Below are positions 36,401-47,807 of a stretch of DNA of 64,000 nt, one piece after another (positions within the stretch are counted from its first letter, which is position 1; each line of letters begins with the position of its first letter). The notes under the pieces were generated by a model. It saw nothing but the letters and a program-made list of their open reading frames with translations. It searched no databases and was not told where the DNA came from. The position numbers and the translations under genes were made by a program. The stretch comes from Rotaria socialis (taxonomy: Eukaryota > Rotifera > Eurotatoria > Philodinida > Philodinidae). Location: contig CAJNYU010000338.1 in assembly GCA_905331475.1 (NCBI GenBank), positions 1 through 64,000 on the forward strand, written 5' to 3'.

Positions 36401-37798
36401 GAATATTGATCGTGGTCTTTTTTTGAAAATTTTAATGACAATAGAATTGAATAAAAGATTGCTGTTGAACGATTGTCATGGAATACAAACAAGCTTACAC
36501 ATCTGTTTGATTGAGGAAAAAAAACTTTTAAAGATGGCGTTAGGTCGAACATTTAAAATGTCATTTTTGATATTCTCTGAAGTATCATAAAATTCTTTGC
36601 TCTGCTGCTTAAGACTTCATATCAAAACACATTGGTTGTAAACGTGAGAAGTGTTTTGTATGGCGAATGATTATATTCAATTTAAAAATACATATTTGTG
36701 AAATTCAAAGAAATCATTCTTTTTTAACATAGTATTTTCAAGGAACTATGTTTTCAGTGTAATAAACTTGCAGAATTTTTCATAATTCCAACGTTGAAAT
36801 TCATTTTCTCTATTTAATTCGTGTTTACAGAGTGCAAGTCTCTAATGGAAATTTTCAGCAGCGTTCTTTTCCACATTGTAAAGTTATCTAAAGCGCAAAA
36901 TAAGATTTTTCGTTAGCTAAGAAACACATTCTTAACAACTTGCCGGATTAATCTGTGCTTGCATACAACAAGAAACCAGATAGTAGCTTTCATGTTCAAA
37001 AATTTAGATAAGCCGTGTAATACTCATCAAACTAATAGTCTTATGTTAAAGTTCGTAGGAAAAGTAAATATCACCATCGATATTAATATCTTTTTTTTTA
37101 TTCATTTGTCTTCGTAATCAGTTTTCATATTAGATTGACTTGAAATGGTAAACGCATTTTATTCCCTATGATTTTTATCGCTGTAGATAAATCGACGGAC
37201 ATGAAAAATTACTTTGTCCAAAAACAAGAAATTCTTTTGATTGTGAGCGTCTTATCGCAATTGTTTTTATCCTTTAGTTTATCAAATTCGATTTTTCTTA
37301 TCTTATTCTGCAAGATTTTTTTAAGCGATTAAAAACATATCTGCCCCACTCGCATTTAATCACTAGAAATTTAAATTCTTATAAGCAGCAAATAGGCCGA
37401 TATATTCTATAGAAATTCAACGCACGAACTTCCAATTTTGATAAACTGTGAGATGTTTTGTTAAAAAGCAAAAACTGAATTTTCTGGTAAAATCATATTA
37501 CAATCAAGTAAAAGAACGACATCGATGCTTACTTCTTCGAAGAATTTTCGCGATATTATTTGGCAATAAAACTAGGCGCAAATAAAGTTTTGTCGCATGA
37601 AATATCTGACTCTTAAATCAAGAACATTAGTAGTAAATAACTTTTGAATCAACAGAAAAATTCCTGATGTTACTATACTTGACTTATGAGGAAAATATTG
37701 CTTTCATCCTTATCATGTTTTATTTATGTAACTTACACAGTAAAGGAGAGTATTTTGTCAAGTAAACATGGATACAAGTTAGTAAAAAGAATAAGCTA
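31667..37798. other. Long noncoding, microsatellite-rich region
   Basis: No supported gene in about 6 kb. Simple repeats are dense: (TA)n at about 32378-32399 and 32634-32656, (AG)n at 32841-32862, (GCT)n at 33455-33483, TC/TCTC tracts at 33550-33610, (TTC)n at 33968-34004, (TA)n at 34346-34369, (GCT)n at 34606-34621, (TTC)n at 35288-35310. The open frames at 33.4-34.6 kb are poly-Ala, poly-Gln or Lys/Arg runs read from these repeats on both strands. The region could hold 5' regulatory DNA or untranslated exons, but nothing shows it. Confidence 0.5.
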
Positions 37799-38324
37799 TT
37801 GCGTACTCAAAAAGTGAGTACACTCTAGAATCGGTCAGTGTGTCCGGCCGACTGCCTGTAGGCGCGATAACTTTCGAAAGGAGAGTCAGATCGTGATGAA
37901 ATTTTCCACACAGTTCAATCTCATGAATATCTCGGTCGAGTTCGAAGATGAGAAGCGTCCCTCAAGAAATGGCTGAGTTATCGAAAAAATTGTCATTTTT
38001 GATCAGACCATTCCTGAGGGGGAGTACAGGGATTTTTCAAAAAAAACTTTTTTCTCAGAATTATTCACAACATATATAAATCGTCTCGGTTTTTAACGCT
38101 GATTCCGAATCTGATATTAGTTTTGAACTAAATCGTAGCTTTTTAACGAAACATCGCCTGAAAACGTCTTAAAATGCACAAAACTGCATCCAGAAATCAA
38201 ATTGCCTAGTTTCTCATGATAATTTTGGTGCTCAGACATTCTAGAATGGCTCATATGTCCCATGCACTTTTTGCCGTGTGCATAACTCTCGGACGAAATT
38301 CGAAGATTCCACATTCATTTGGTT
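37799..38324 (+). repeat. Dispersed repeat, copy C (full length)
   Basis: About 526 bp and nearly identical to copy B along its length. It differs by a small insertion after CCGGCCG (GACTGCCTGTAGGC against TAGGC) and a few substitutions. The 5' hairpin (GCGTACTC AAAAAGT GAGTACAC) is almost intact. It ends 386 bp upstream of the gene at 38711. Confidence 0.85.
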
Positions 38325-38710
38325 CACTTCCATTTTTGTTTTTGTTACGATCTGAAGAAAACTATATTGCCAACAGAACTCTAAAAAATCAATGTAATAT
38401 ATATCCTTGCCCTACAAATTTTAATTCAAATATTCTAATGAAAGCATCATTAACGTTGCTGTCGCTTTACTAAAACTACAGCGGTAATATCTAGATGGAG
38501 GTTTTCTCCTTGAATTTTATTGTCGAAACGTGACGAAATATGCGACTGTTTCTTTTTCTCATCAAGCATAAGCGTTAGAGAGAAAAGAACAGTTTCTTTT
38601 TTTGTATTTTGTTTGCACGCTGCATTCTCATTGCTTTCTTTTTGTGTTTTTGTTGTATTGCTTGCAACATTAAAAATATAATATATACGTACGTTGATCT
38701 TATATAAAAT

Positions 38711-40802
38711 ATGGCTGAGTCATCACCTTCATCTGAAGAGCTTTGTGTCGCTTGTTCGTCCCAACCGTTTGATTTAACTTGTAGTTGCGGAGGTAAATTC
38801 GATTTTTTCTGTATTAATATACATGTCGAAGAAATTCGTCTGGAATTTGAATTCATTCAATCTGAAACTGGCCAGAAATTACTCGAACTTGAACAGGCAG
38901 CAGAAAACAATGATTGCGCTGAGAAGAGAACTATGGTCGAAAACTGGGTAAGTATAAACTTGTAATTAATTGATAAACTATGTTGATTAGAAATAATGTG
39001 TTTAGTTTTAATGAAAAATTATCGAGATAAGATTTTTGTTTTTAGTGAATAAAATTCAAAATTTTTCCTTTGACAAATTCGAAAAGATAAAATTTTAAAT
39101 ATTAAGTCAAATACATTCTCTAGATATTTTTGCTTGAACTCTCTTTCGCTGAAAGATACGAAACACTTGAGCGGTTAATATAAAAATAACATACTTCAAA
39201 ACTCAACTAGAGCATTGAATATGCTATTTGCAAAAAAGATCACATTCCAGTGAGGATATGTTTAACGATGATTTAATGGAGATATCTAATTCAATCAAAG
39301 CTCTACTATTATCTATTTATTCTGTATAGAGACAAAAACGTTTGAAGGATATAAACAGTTTAGCTGACGATGCTCTGAGTGAAATCGAACGTCGAGAAAA
39401 TACGTATGAGGATGTTGCAACACTTCGTACTCAATACAATTCGTTGAGTCAAAATATGGGCCGAGTTGTTCATCAACAACTACATTCAATGTATTCATTA
39501 CAACAAAAAACAAAAGAAAAAACTGATCAACTAGAAAAACTGCCTGCACCTATTCAAGATGATATTGCTTTAGATAGCAAACTTAAAAAGAAACTAAATC
39601 CAACCATCTTTGGTCAAAATTCAACAACAACAACAAACACAGCAGAATCAGCGGTTGTTACATCTGCTACTGATGAGGGTAATAATATATTGGTTAATAC
39701 GGAACAGAGTGGCTTTAATTTGATGACAAATGTAAATACAAATAGTCCTGATCAGTCTACAAATGTTGGACACATTATTCTTGCTCCGCCAAGAACTATC
39801 AACCCTCCTCCAGCAGCACAGGCTGAAGACAAGACCGAATCTCCACAACAAGATAATTTTAATCAAGGTTTAACATCAAATATTGAACTGGAAAATCCAA
39901 TAATTATACCTACACATAATGATACATTTGCCGGCACTCTATGTTGTCATGACAGTCAATTGCTTTATAATAATTATAATCCTAGAAATGGAACTTGCCA
40001 TTTAATACTGGTACCCGATGTAGAACAGCCAACATCACGGCAAACAATTCCGTGGGCCGATCCCGATGCAAGTATCGGTGGTGGTGATAACAATTGGATA
40101 CAAGATATAACATATTCAGCTACGCTCAAGGGTTATTTGCTGCTGAATTGTTCACGTTTACGATTTCTCCGTAATAATAGAAATGTATTAGAAGAATTTT
40201 ATCAATTTCCTGATCGTAGTATGAAGCGTGTTACATGCGATGATAAATATATTTATGTATTATCAGTAGGTGGCGCTACGAATCCCTATGGCGATGAGAT
40301 TATCCTACTAAACTACGATAAAGAAGAAAAAGCATGCAAATCATTTCGTGATATTATATCGGGCGGAAGAAATGATGCCACGACATCAACTATTGGAGAA
40401 ATAAGTGATTTTGCTGTAAATAATCATGGTCAAATAATGTTAGCTTATCGTTTGAAACATCGTAAACAAGTCCGACTTTGCATATTCAATCTTCTCAACG
40501 GTGGAAACACTTGGACGATCGTTAAGCAACTATTACTCAACGAATGTTGGGACGAAGAAAAATTGTTTACACCCAGAATGGAATGGTGTGAAAAATTTCG
40601 TCTTTTTGTTGTTGTTGAATACATAACCAGCCATTTGATAATGCTGGATGAGTCCGGTCAAGTTAAAGGCGAATCCAGTTTTACGAGTGTTCAAAATGCA
40701 GAGGAAACCCCATTGAATATAAGCATTTCTAACAATGATTGGATTTGCGCACGATATGTATCATCGATTAATATTCATCGATTGAGCGGCGATAGATTTT
40801 GA
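38711..40802 (+). CDS. B-box-like zinc finger, coiled-coil, propeller-like protein
   Basis: Two exons, 38711-38947 and 39330-40802, join in phase 0 to 569 aa. Residues about 12-35 have a Cys/His-rich segment (CVACSSQPFDLTCSCGGKF then FCINIHVEE) like the degenerate B-boxes common in rotifer proteins. A long helical, heptad-rich segment follows (about 40-165: IRLEFEFI..ENTYEDVATLRTQYNSL). A low-complexity Asn/Thr/Pro linker leads to a C-terminal half (about 270-569) of repeated beta-strand patterns with W/Y-D/G turns (NNWIQDITYS.., KRVTCDDKYIYVLS.., NNDWICARY..), resembling an NHL/WD-type propeller. This order recalls TRIM-NHL proteins without a RING. I cannot name an orthologue or substrate. 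Confidence 0.75.
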
Positions 40803-42333
40803 CACATTTGAGTATATTTTTTATTCTTTGACCTCATTTGTTTACATTGAAATGTGTGACACCAAAGATATCTTGCATTTTGATTTATTTCAATTGAGAG
40901 TTTTCATTAATTAGCAATTAGTTTTCCTTTTTACTACAATGATGAAATTACCACTTTGTTCTTATCTTTAAGACAATATTCTTCTACATAGACTGTAAAA
41001 ATATATTATAATGAATAAATATTTGAGTCTTTTCATATTTTTCTTAGTAGAAAATATTAATCAGAAAAAATTTTATTCCTTATAAATATGAGATTTCTTT
41101 TAATAATCAAAATCGGGTGTTCAGTTCTTGAGGGAGATGTGCTAATCAATGAATAATTAATGATTTGTTTCGTTTTCAGTTCTTGTCAAGATCCATCGAA
41201 TCTGATACCTCTCCCTACAAAAATCTATTGGTTTGAGGCGTTATTGAAATCTTCACGGTCAATCTTTTTCTATTATTCTAAAACTAATCTGAACTGAAGA
41301 GAAGAAACTTATAATGTTGTATTACACATGAATGACTAGCACTGTTCTCGAATCATTAAAACAAGGCTTAAGAAAAAATTTGTTGTGAAAATCTTCAACA
41401 TGTTGACACTGAATATTGAAAACACATGATCAGACAATCTTTCACACCCAACAACAAATATTCGTACAGGTGTCATATTACAACCTGAAGGATTTAACAT
41501 GACCTCAATTAGTACCTTTCATGCAAAAAAAGTGTCATTTACTGAGGTTAATGGTTGCTTCGAGCAGCCCAGACATACTACTCAAGGAATTTTGATCGTC
41601 ATATGATCAATTGTTCTGCATGAAAGGTGAAGGGACTATCATTATGTAGCGTCAAAACTTACAGCAACGTTATTACATCAAGCCAAAAACCTTAAAAAGC
41701 ACTGTTCATCATATCAATAAATAAGTCGATTCAACTTAAAATGGTTTGTATACGAGGCACATTTTGGATTCTCTCAAGATCCACTTTTTTCATTCAAACA
41801 TCTATCGTCTGCGTGCTATTTTATTTCAAGATCGCCAATGATATCAACAACATAGTCCAACTAAGTCTATATGTAGTTTACTTTTCTTCTTATTTTCCAT
41901 CTCTTTCGCTCCCTTGATAACCCTGTTGTTGAGTAAATGATTAAAAATATTGTACCTTTTTGTTTATCAAAATCCCAGAAAAGAAAACAAACATAACATT
42001 TGATAAAAAGTCAATAAGCCAAAAATCTTCAACACACACCGTAATCACCAGCAGCGTGTATCAATCAAGTAACCTAGGCTACAATAAAGAGAATATCCTC
42101 GGAATTTAGAATAACTTGGAAACAAAAGACATGACATATAAGTAATGAATATAACCTAGACAAGCGCACATGATAGTATAGAAATGAAAAACAATAACAA
42201 AAAAAACAGAAACAAAACAAATTGTTCAACGTTTTTATTTTTTGTATCCATTATCGCCGAATAATTAAGCTTTTTTCTCTCTAGAAGACAAGTGATTTTA
42301 GTTTACTGAACAAAAAACACTACTTGATGCAAC
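40803..42333. other. Convergent intergenic region
   Basis: Between the 3' ends of the propeller-like gene (plus) and RPN2 (minus). A short inverted pair, ACCTTTCATGCA (about 41515) and TGCATGAAAGGT (about 41618), is the only structure noticed. No coding sequence. Confidence 0.4.
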
Positions 42334-44923
42334 TCACCGTCGAGCAGCTAATGTGGCTAATAATCGATGGCCAAATAAAAATAATGGAATTGAAACTAGA
42401 GCCAAATAGCGCATTGTTTGAAACATATCCAAATATTTCCAATAGAAATACATCAAAGCGAAAACAGCTGAAAATTTTCAAACGTTCGATCATAAATATT
42501 TCTAATTTAACTATTAAAATTACCTCCATGAGAAATATGAAAACCTAATGGACTAAGTCCTAATGGCAAACCAGAGAAGTTAGCACCAATGGTGAACCAC
42601 TAAAAATGAAACAAGATGTAAATTATAATAGAATAAAAGGATTTCTTACTAAAATTAAAAGAATTAATAATGGTAATGCAGTTAAAGCACTAAAGACAAG
42701 TGAAACAGTGGCTGGTGGTCGTTTTTCGTCTTCACGAAATTGATGAACTATTTCCGGCTTTGCAGAATATAAATTAAGATGATCAGTATCTGGTACATTG
42801 TCTTCATGAAACGACAATTGAAGATTGTCAGTTAATTTCCATGAAAATCCTGTTTGCAGTGAAGCATCACCAACAAGTAAAGCAACTTCGTAGGCACCTG
42901 ATTGGTGAAGAAAATCATTTGCATTTGTTGTTAAATCCTACACACAATAAAAAAATAAAAAAACAGATGTACTAATTAGATCTAGGGATTAGTATCGAAG
43001 CGAAGGCCGTAAGCATTTTTTCGCAAAAATTTCCGCAATTGAAATCTGATCGTAGAAAAATTTATTGTTGATCAACACAGAATAGGTAATTTGATAAAAA
43101 TTTATTCCATGCGGCTATTTCTCTACGACGGGTCTCCTAAGATAAGACAGTCTATGGTCTGAATCTACAACTGCTTTCGAATTCAAAGAACTCAACTCCT
43201 TATCTTTCAAAACATTACCATACCACTTCAACTTTGTATTGAGCGTCGGCACCAGTAGCAGCTTCGGCTAAGTAGATAACTTCCTTGTTGGATTTTTTAT
43301 TAGCTAAACGTAAGAATGCTTGTTGTACACGAAGAAATTCGTCAGTTTGTTTAGCTTTAACTTGGAATTTAACTATCAATTTTTGATGGTAATCAACTTC
43401 AACATTGCCTGATAGAGCAGTTGGATAGGTTAATCTATCAAAAACGAAAATGTTATGAAATAAAATAACAATTTAAAATCTTCATTACTTGAACGTTTTC
43501 ACTTGTGCAGCATTATCGCGATCGGCAACACTTAATTCAGCATTCTCCAGTACGGCTTCCGATGTTACTTTTACATTAATCTAAATAATAACGTTCAAAA
43601 TGAGCAATTCAAAAAACGATTTATTTTTTCTACGAACGGTATTGTCTGTTAAACCAACAAAGTCTCCATTAGTGCGTGGTGTTAATGTTAAATGAATTGT
43701 ATAAAATCCGCGAGGAATTTTCTTATCAAAAAATGACAATTCATAGACAGTACTAAATATACGAATAGAATTATAATTCAAAACTTTCTGTTCCTCGCTT
43801 TATCAAACATACAAATCACTAGATTTTGATGTCAGTTTTTGTTTTGATACAACAACAACTCCGTCTTCTTTACGTTTAGCTGATTCAGCTGTAACAGTCA
43901 TTTCGCCAACAGATTGTCCTAAGAGATTTGTAACTGAAACAACTACCGATGGATTTTGGGCATTGACTTCCGATGAACTAAGACGTGAAACAACCACGGC
44001 TACTGTATTCTAAAAGAAATTTTCAATTCTATTTTCGTTTCTTACTTTGAAAGAAATTCTTCTTACTTTATTGTTTGATAAATATTTGAATGCTTTTGTT
44101 AAATAATAAGCACTACGTAATGTAGCAACATGTCTTTTTGTTGAAAAATAGTTTGCAAATTTAACTAATTGTTTAGGATCAATTTTAACTGGTGCACCAG
44201 CTTTTTCAGCAACTTCATAGAATGCATTGAATACTAATGCTGTTGTACTAATACCACCTTCGTATTGTAAAAGATGTCCATCAACTTCGTCAGCTTGTTG
44301 AACTAAATCATTGATTGTATCAGCATAGGTTTTAGCTATAGCGGAACTTAATTGTGCAGCTGTTAATAATGCATAACCTTGACTTAAGATACTATCATCT
44401 GTTTTCGCTAAAGCATTAAGACGTTTTTCAACTGCTGATGCATCGACACTTAAACCAAGATTGATGCTAGCATGTACGGCATAGTAGATTTCAGCTGTTG
44501 TACTCTTATCCGATTGAATGGTTGAGCTTACAGTTGAACGAAAATCTTCAGCAGATAACTAGAAAATGAAGTTCAATGAGAAACGATTCCTTTTTATTTT
44601 CAAATAAATAAATGTACTTTGCAAGTGTTTAATGTTTTAGCTGCTTCAGTTGCATGATAAATTGATTCAGCATTTGATTTATCAACTAACTTTTTAATAT
44701 CATTACAGAATGTTTCAGGAGATTGTGTACCGAGTTCTTTGGCGCCAGCTAATGAATAATGTAATGATGGTAGATCCGCAGTTGATTTAAGCCCTGTTTG
44801 AAACTGACTTTTCAATCCATTTAAATTAGCAAGAGATAAAGTGGTTCCTACAGCTGGTAAAATACACCAACTAAATATCGGTAGAACAACCAACAGAGTA
44901 AGCGTAAGGGATGGAGACGTCAT
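42334..44923 (-). CDS. RPN2: Oligosaccharyltransferase subunit ribophorin II
   Basis: Nine exons: 44923-44618, 44558-44067, 44009-43813, 43752-43638, 43580-43489, 43434-43224, 42937-42650, 42599-42524, 42467-42334; they close in frame to 636 aa (human RPN2 631). Ribophorin II is a structural subunit of the ER-membrane oligosaccharyltransferase that N-glycosylates nascent proteins. A signal peptide (MTSPSLTLTLLVVLPIFSWC) begins the protein. The luminal part follows human RPN2 throughout (AEIYYAVHASINLGL, LLQYEGGISTTALVFNAFYE, LSVADRD). The junction into the membrane part is PEIVHQFREDEKRPPATVSL, with three C-terminal helices ending FGHRLLATLAARR. A TTTTTTAG 3' splice-like site lies 7 bases before the ATG. 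Lysine-free tail aside, nothing is missing. Confidence 0.97.
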
Positions 44924-46350
44924 CTGAAATCTAAAAAAGAAAAGATAATAGTAGAGAGAAATGTGTGTGTGCCCACCTTGGAATAATGCCCGCCGCCATA
45001 TTGACAACGACAGCATATACTATTTTACTGGTTCGAAATAATAAACGAATCATATGGGATATGAATTTTGTAGTTAAAATAATGGAAGAGGCCGCAAGCA
45101 GCTACGTGTTGACTCGTGCCACCTATCGAGATTAGTCATTAATGAAACTAGTAAATGCCAGATGGCATTCGAGTGTCACTCGTATACGAAATGCGGTGCG
45201 AAGCACGAGCTGAGTACACGAAAAAATAAAAAATTTAAACTGAAAAAGAACAAGTAATCTTAAAATTAATTAGACATCGTTTTGACCGGATTAGTTTCAT
45301 ATTCGCTTGGAATATACACCTTTTCCTGTCTTCAGCAGTTGTAATAAAAAACAAAAAAGGTTTCAATGGAGCAGATGATTGAAAGTTAAAATACACTCAG
45401 CACAGCTATTGTCGAATTTATCACTGCGGGAACTCTATCAAGGCTCATGAGCGTGTTCTTATAGGACGATTTCGATTGAACATTCAAATATATCTATGAT
45501 TTATTATGCAGTTTTAGCTGTGAATGAATAGACTAGTGGCTCATGGTTTTTCATTACATCATTTTAATCATCTTGAATCTTGGAAACGAAAAGTCATTTC
45601 AAAATTGTATTTTTTGGAACGATATCTCCGAGCGCACTGAATGTCCGATAAAAGATGCGATAAAAGATATCAAAAGTTAGATCTCGGCACGTTTACAATG
45701 CATTGGAACGAGTTATTTGTGATTTTCTGGTCTTGAGATCATCATGACAGAAAAGGACCTGATATGATGTGCACGTATAGTTCGAAAGAAGAAGAAACGA
45801 AAAATCTGTATTGGCTTCTCTACTTTCATTTCTTAGTTAAAATGACTTCGCTATTTATGTATAAGAATTTAAAACCAAAAGTTTCTACTGAGAAAAGTGG
45901 TTAAAAAACGTGAGATCGAACTTAGCACATCTGTTTTCTGAACTTCAATCTGAAGTTCTGTTCACTCACAAAATGACGAAAATGAAAGAAATTTGTTGCG
46001 AGATAATCAAAGTGACGTCATCAACATATGTTAGCCACTATAGTCTATTCATTTACAGCTGATCTAAGATAATGAATCATGGAGAAAATGAATCTGTTAG
46101 GATCGCCATCTATTATAGATGGACGATCCTCCATCTTTTTCTAAGATCGATATAAAATATCGATATATATATATATTAGGACTGAAGAAGTGAGAGTGGC
46201 ACCAGTAAACGTATCGGTGATTTTTGTTTTTTTTGTTGATTTTTCATTTTCTTCTTTTCTTGTTCCTGTTCTTTTTGAAGAAGCTAGGTTCTCATCATTT
46301 TTTTGGTAAAAATAAACATCAACCGGGAATCTCGAACCTAACANATGCCC
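44924..46350. other. Intergenic region 5' of RPN2
   Basis: AT-rich. A (TA)n run lies near 46160-46176. One ambiguous base is present at 46344, immediately left of the palindromic element. No coding sequence is supported. Confidence 0.4.
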
Positions 46351-46527
46351 CGTATTACGATCGTAAATCTCCGTGTCGTAATACGGTGAAATACGATCAA
46401 AAACGACCGTAAAGCGCCGTATTTCGCCGTATACGGCACGGAGATTTACGATCGTAATACGGAGCCATGTAATACGGCCAAATACGGCGATTTACCGTCG
46501 TATACGACCGTGTATGTTCGACCTGGG
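46351..46527. mobile_element. Palindromic TACGG element, loop in orientation B
   Basis: A 177-bp copy of 1723-1899. The 61-bp loop (46376-46436) is the exact reverse complement of the loop at 1748-1808, while the right arm (46437-46503, 67 bp) and the following 24 bases ending GTTCGACCTGGG are in the same orientation and identical. The left arm keeps only the inner 25 bases (46351-46375) and then meets unrelated sequence with an N at 46344. The left CCCAGG terminus is absent. No protein is encoded. Confidence 0.93.
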
Positions 46528-47807
46528 AATCGAAATCGACCCTTAAGAATGTATCGCTGAGTAAGAATAGAGTTTTCTCACGTCAGTGATGAATTTCATC
46601 ATGTCGACATAAAAAGAATTCAAGATTTCTCTGAATTGAAGATTTTTCGTGAAGATCTAATTCGAGGTTCGCATTGCATTCGTTTTCGAGTGAAACTTGA
46701 ATACCATCTAGTTTAAAGCGCGATTGTGTACATGGTGAAATTTTCAGGATCTATTTTCTTCGAAAATATCTCATCGTTCCTAAATCCGATCTCTTTCATA
46801 TCATTGATTGTTGTTATCGATGGCGTAAAACCGAGATGTTCCATTAACGTAAAGCATAAATGTAACTCTTTCTTCTCATATCCACGTATCTTGAATGCAG
46901 TGCGATCAGATCAAAAATTGAAAAATCAGAAATTAATCAGAAAACGCCAGTTTTTGGCAAATTAGTACATCTTCCGCTAAAATAATGGCATCCAACATTC
47001 TACTACGTTTCTGTTCATTGTCTATAACTTTATTTTCAAAGATATTTCAATAAAACGAAAGACACTACAGTGAATGTATCGTTTAGCTAATACGACAACA
47101 TCAATAAAAGATACTTAACGTTGAGCTTGTTTTCAAGTTTAAAACTATAAATGCTTTCTATGATCGAAAATCAGTTCGACGCCAGAATTTGAACGCAGCA
47201 TATAAAAGATGATTCGCAAAGAATATTGACGAAACACTATTGATTTATTATAGTAATGGATTATAATCTTACCTAATTTCAGTGATAAATCAGCGATCTG
47301 AATATATTCCAAATTTAGAACTTTCTCCTATTTTTTAGAAGATCTGACCACCCTGATTAAATGTCTCGAGTAAATATATGTTTAGTCTGTTAGTCATAAT
47401 AAATTCTTCTTCTGTATGTCGTTCATATATTGCCGAACAAAAAGAATGCATTGACAATATAATAGTCACACAACAATGATGAATATATGTATACTGTATG
47501 AGACTAAGTCAGAATAAGCGCAAAGAAAACGAACATCGTCAGAATATAGATAATAGAACAACAGTTTCTTCAATCACTTATTGGCGCATTCTTGAGGCTG
47601 AGAAGAACAAATAAATGATCATGAATAGATAAATGAAACTAAACACAACAATGAAGCTGATACAGCTAAGTATATACATACATATATATATATACATACA
47701 TAATACATTAAACTATAGAATCTTTTTTACACCTGAGATACAGTAAGACAACAACAAAGAGAAACTTGTTCTTAGGATTTGTGTCGCTACAACATAGTTT
47801 TTAAAAG
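46528..47807. other. 3' flank of DOT1L
   Basis: AT-rich noncoding DNA; short (TA)n near 47678-47692. The last several hundred bases probably belong to the 3' untranslated region of the gene on the right. Short open frames here have no protein-like features. Confidence 0.4.

Noticed and set aside
41515-41630. Short inverted pair ACCTTTCATGCA
   Set aside because: Twelve bases with unrelated interior is too little to call an element.
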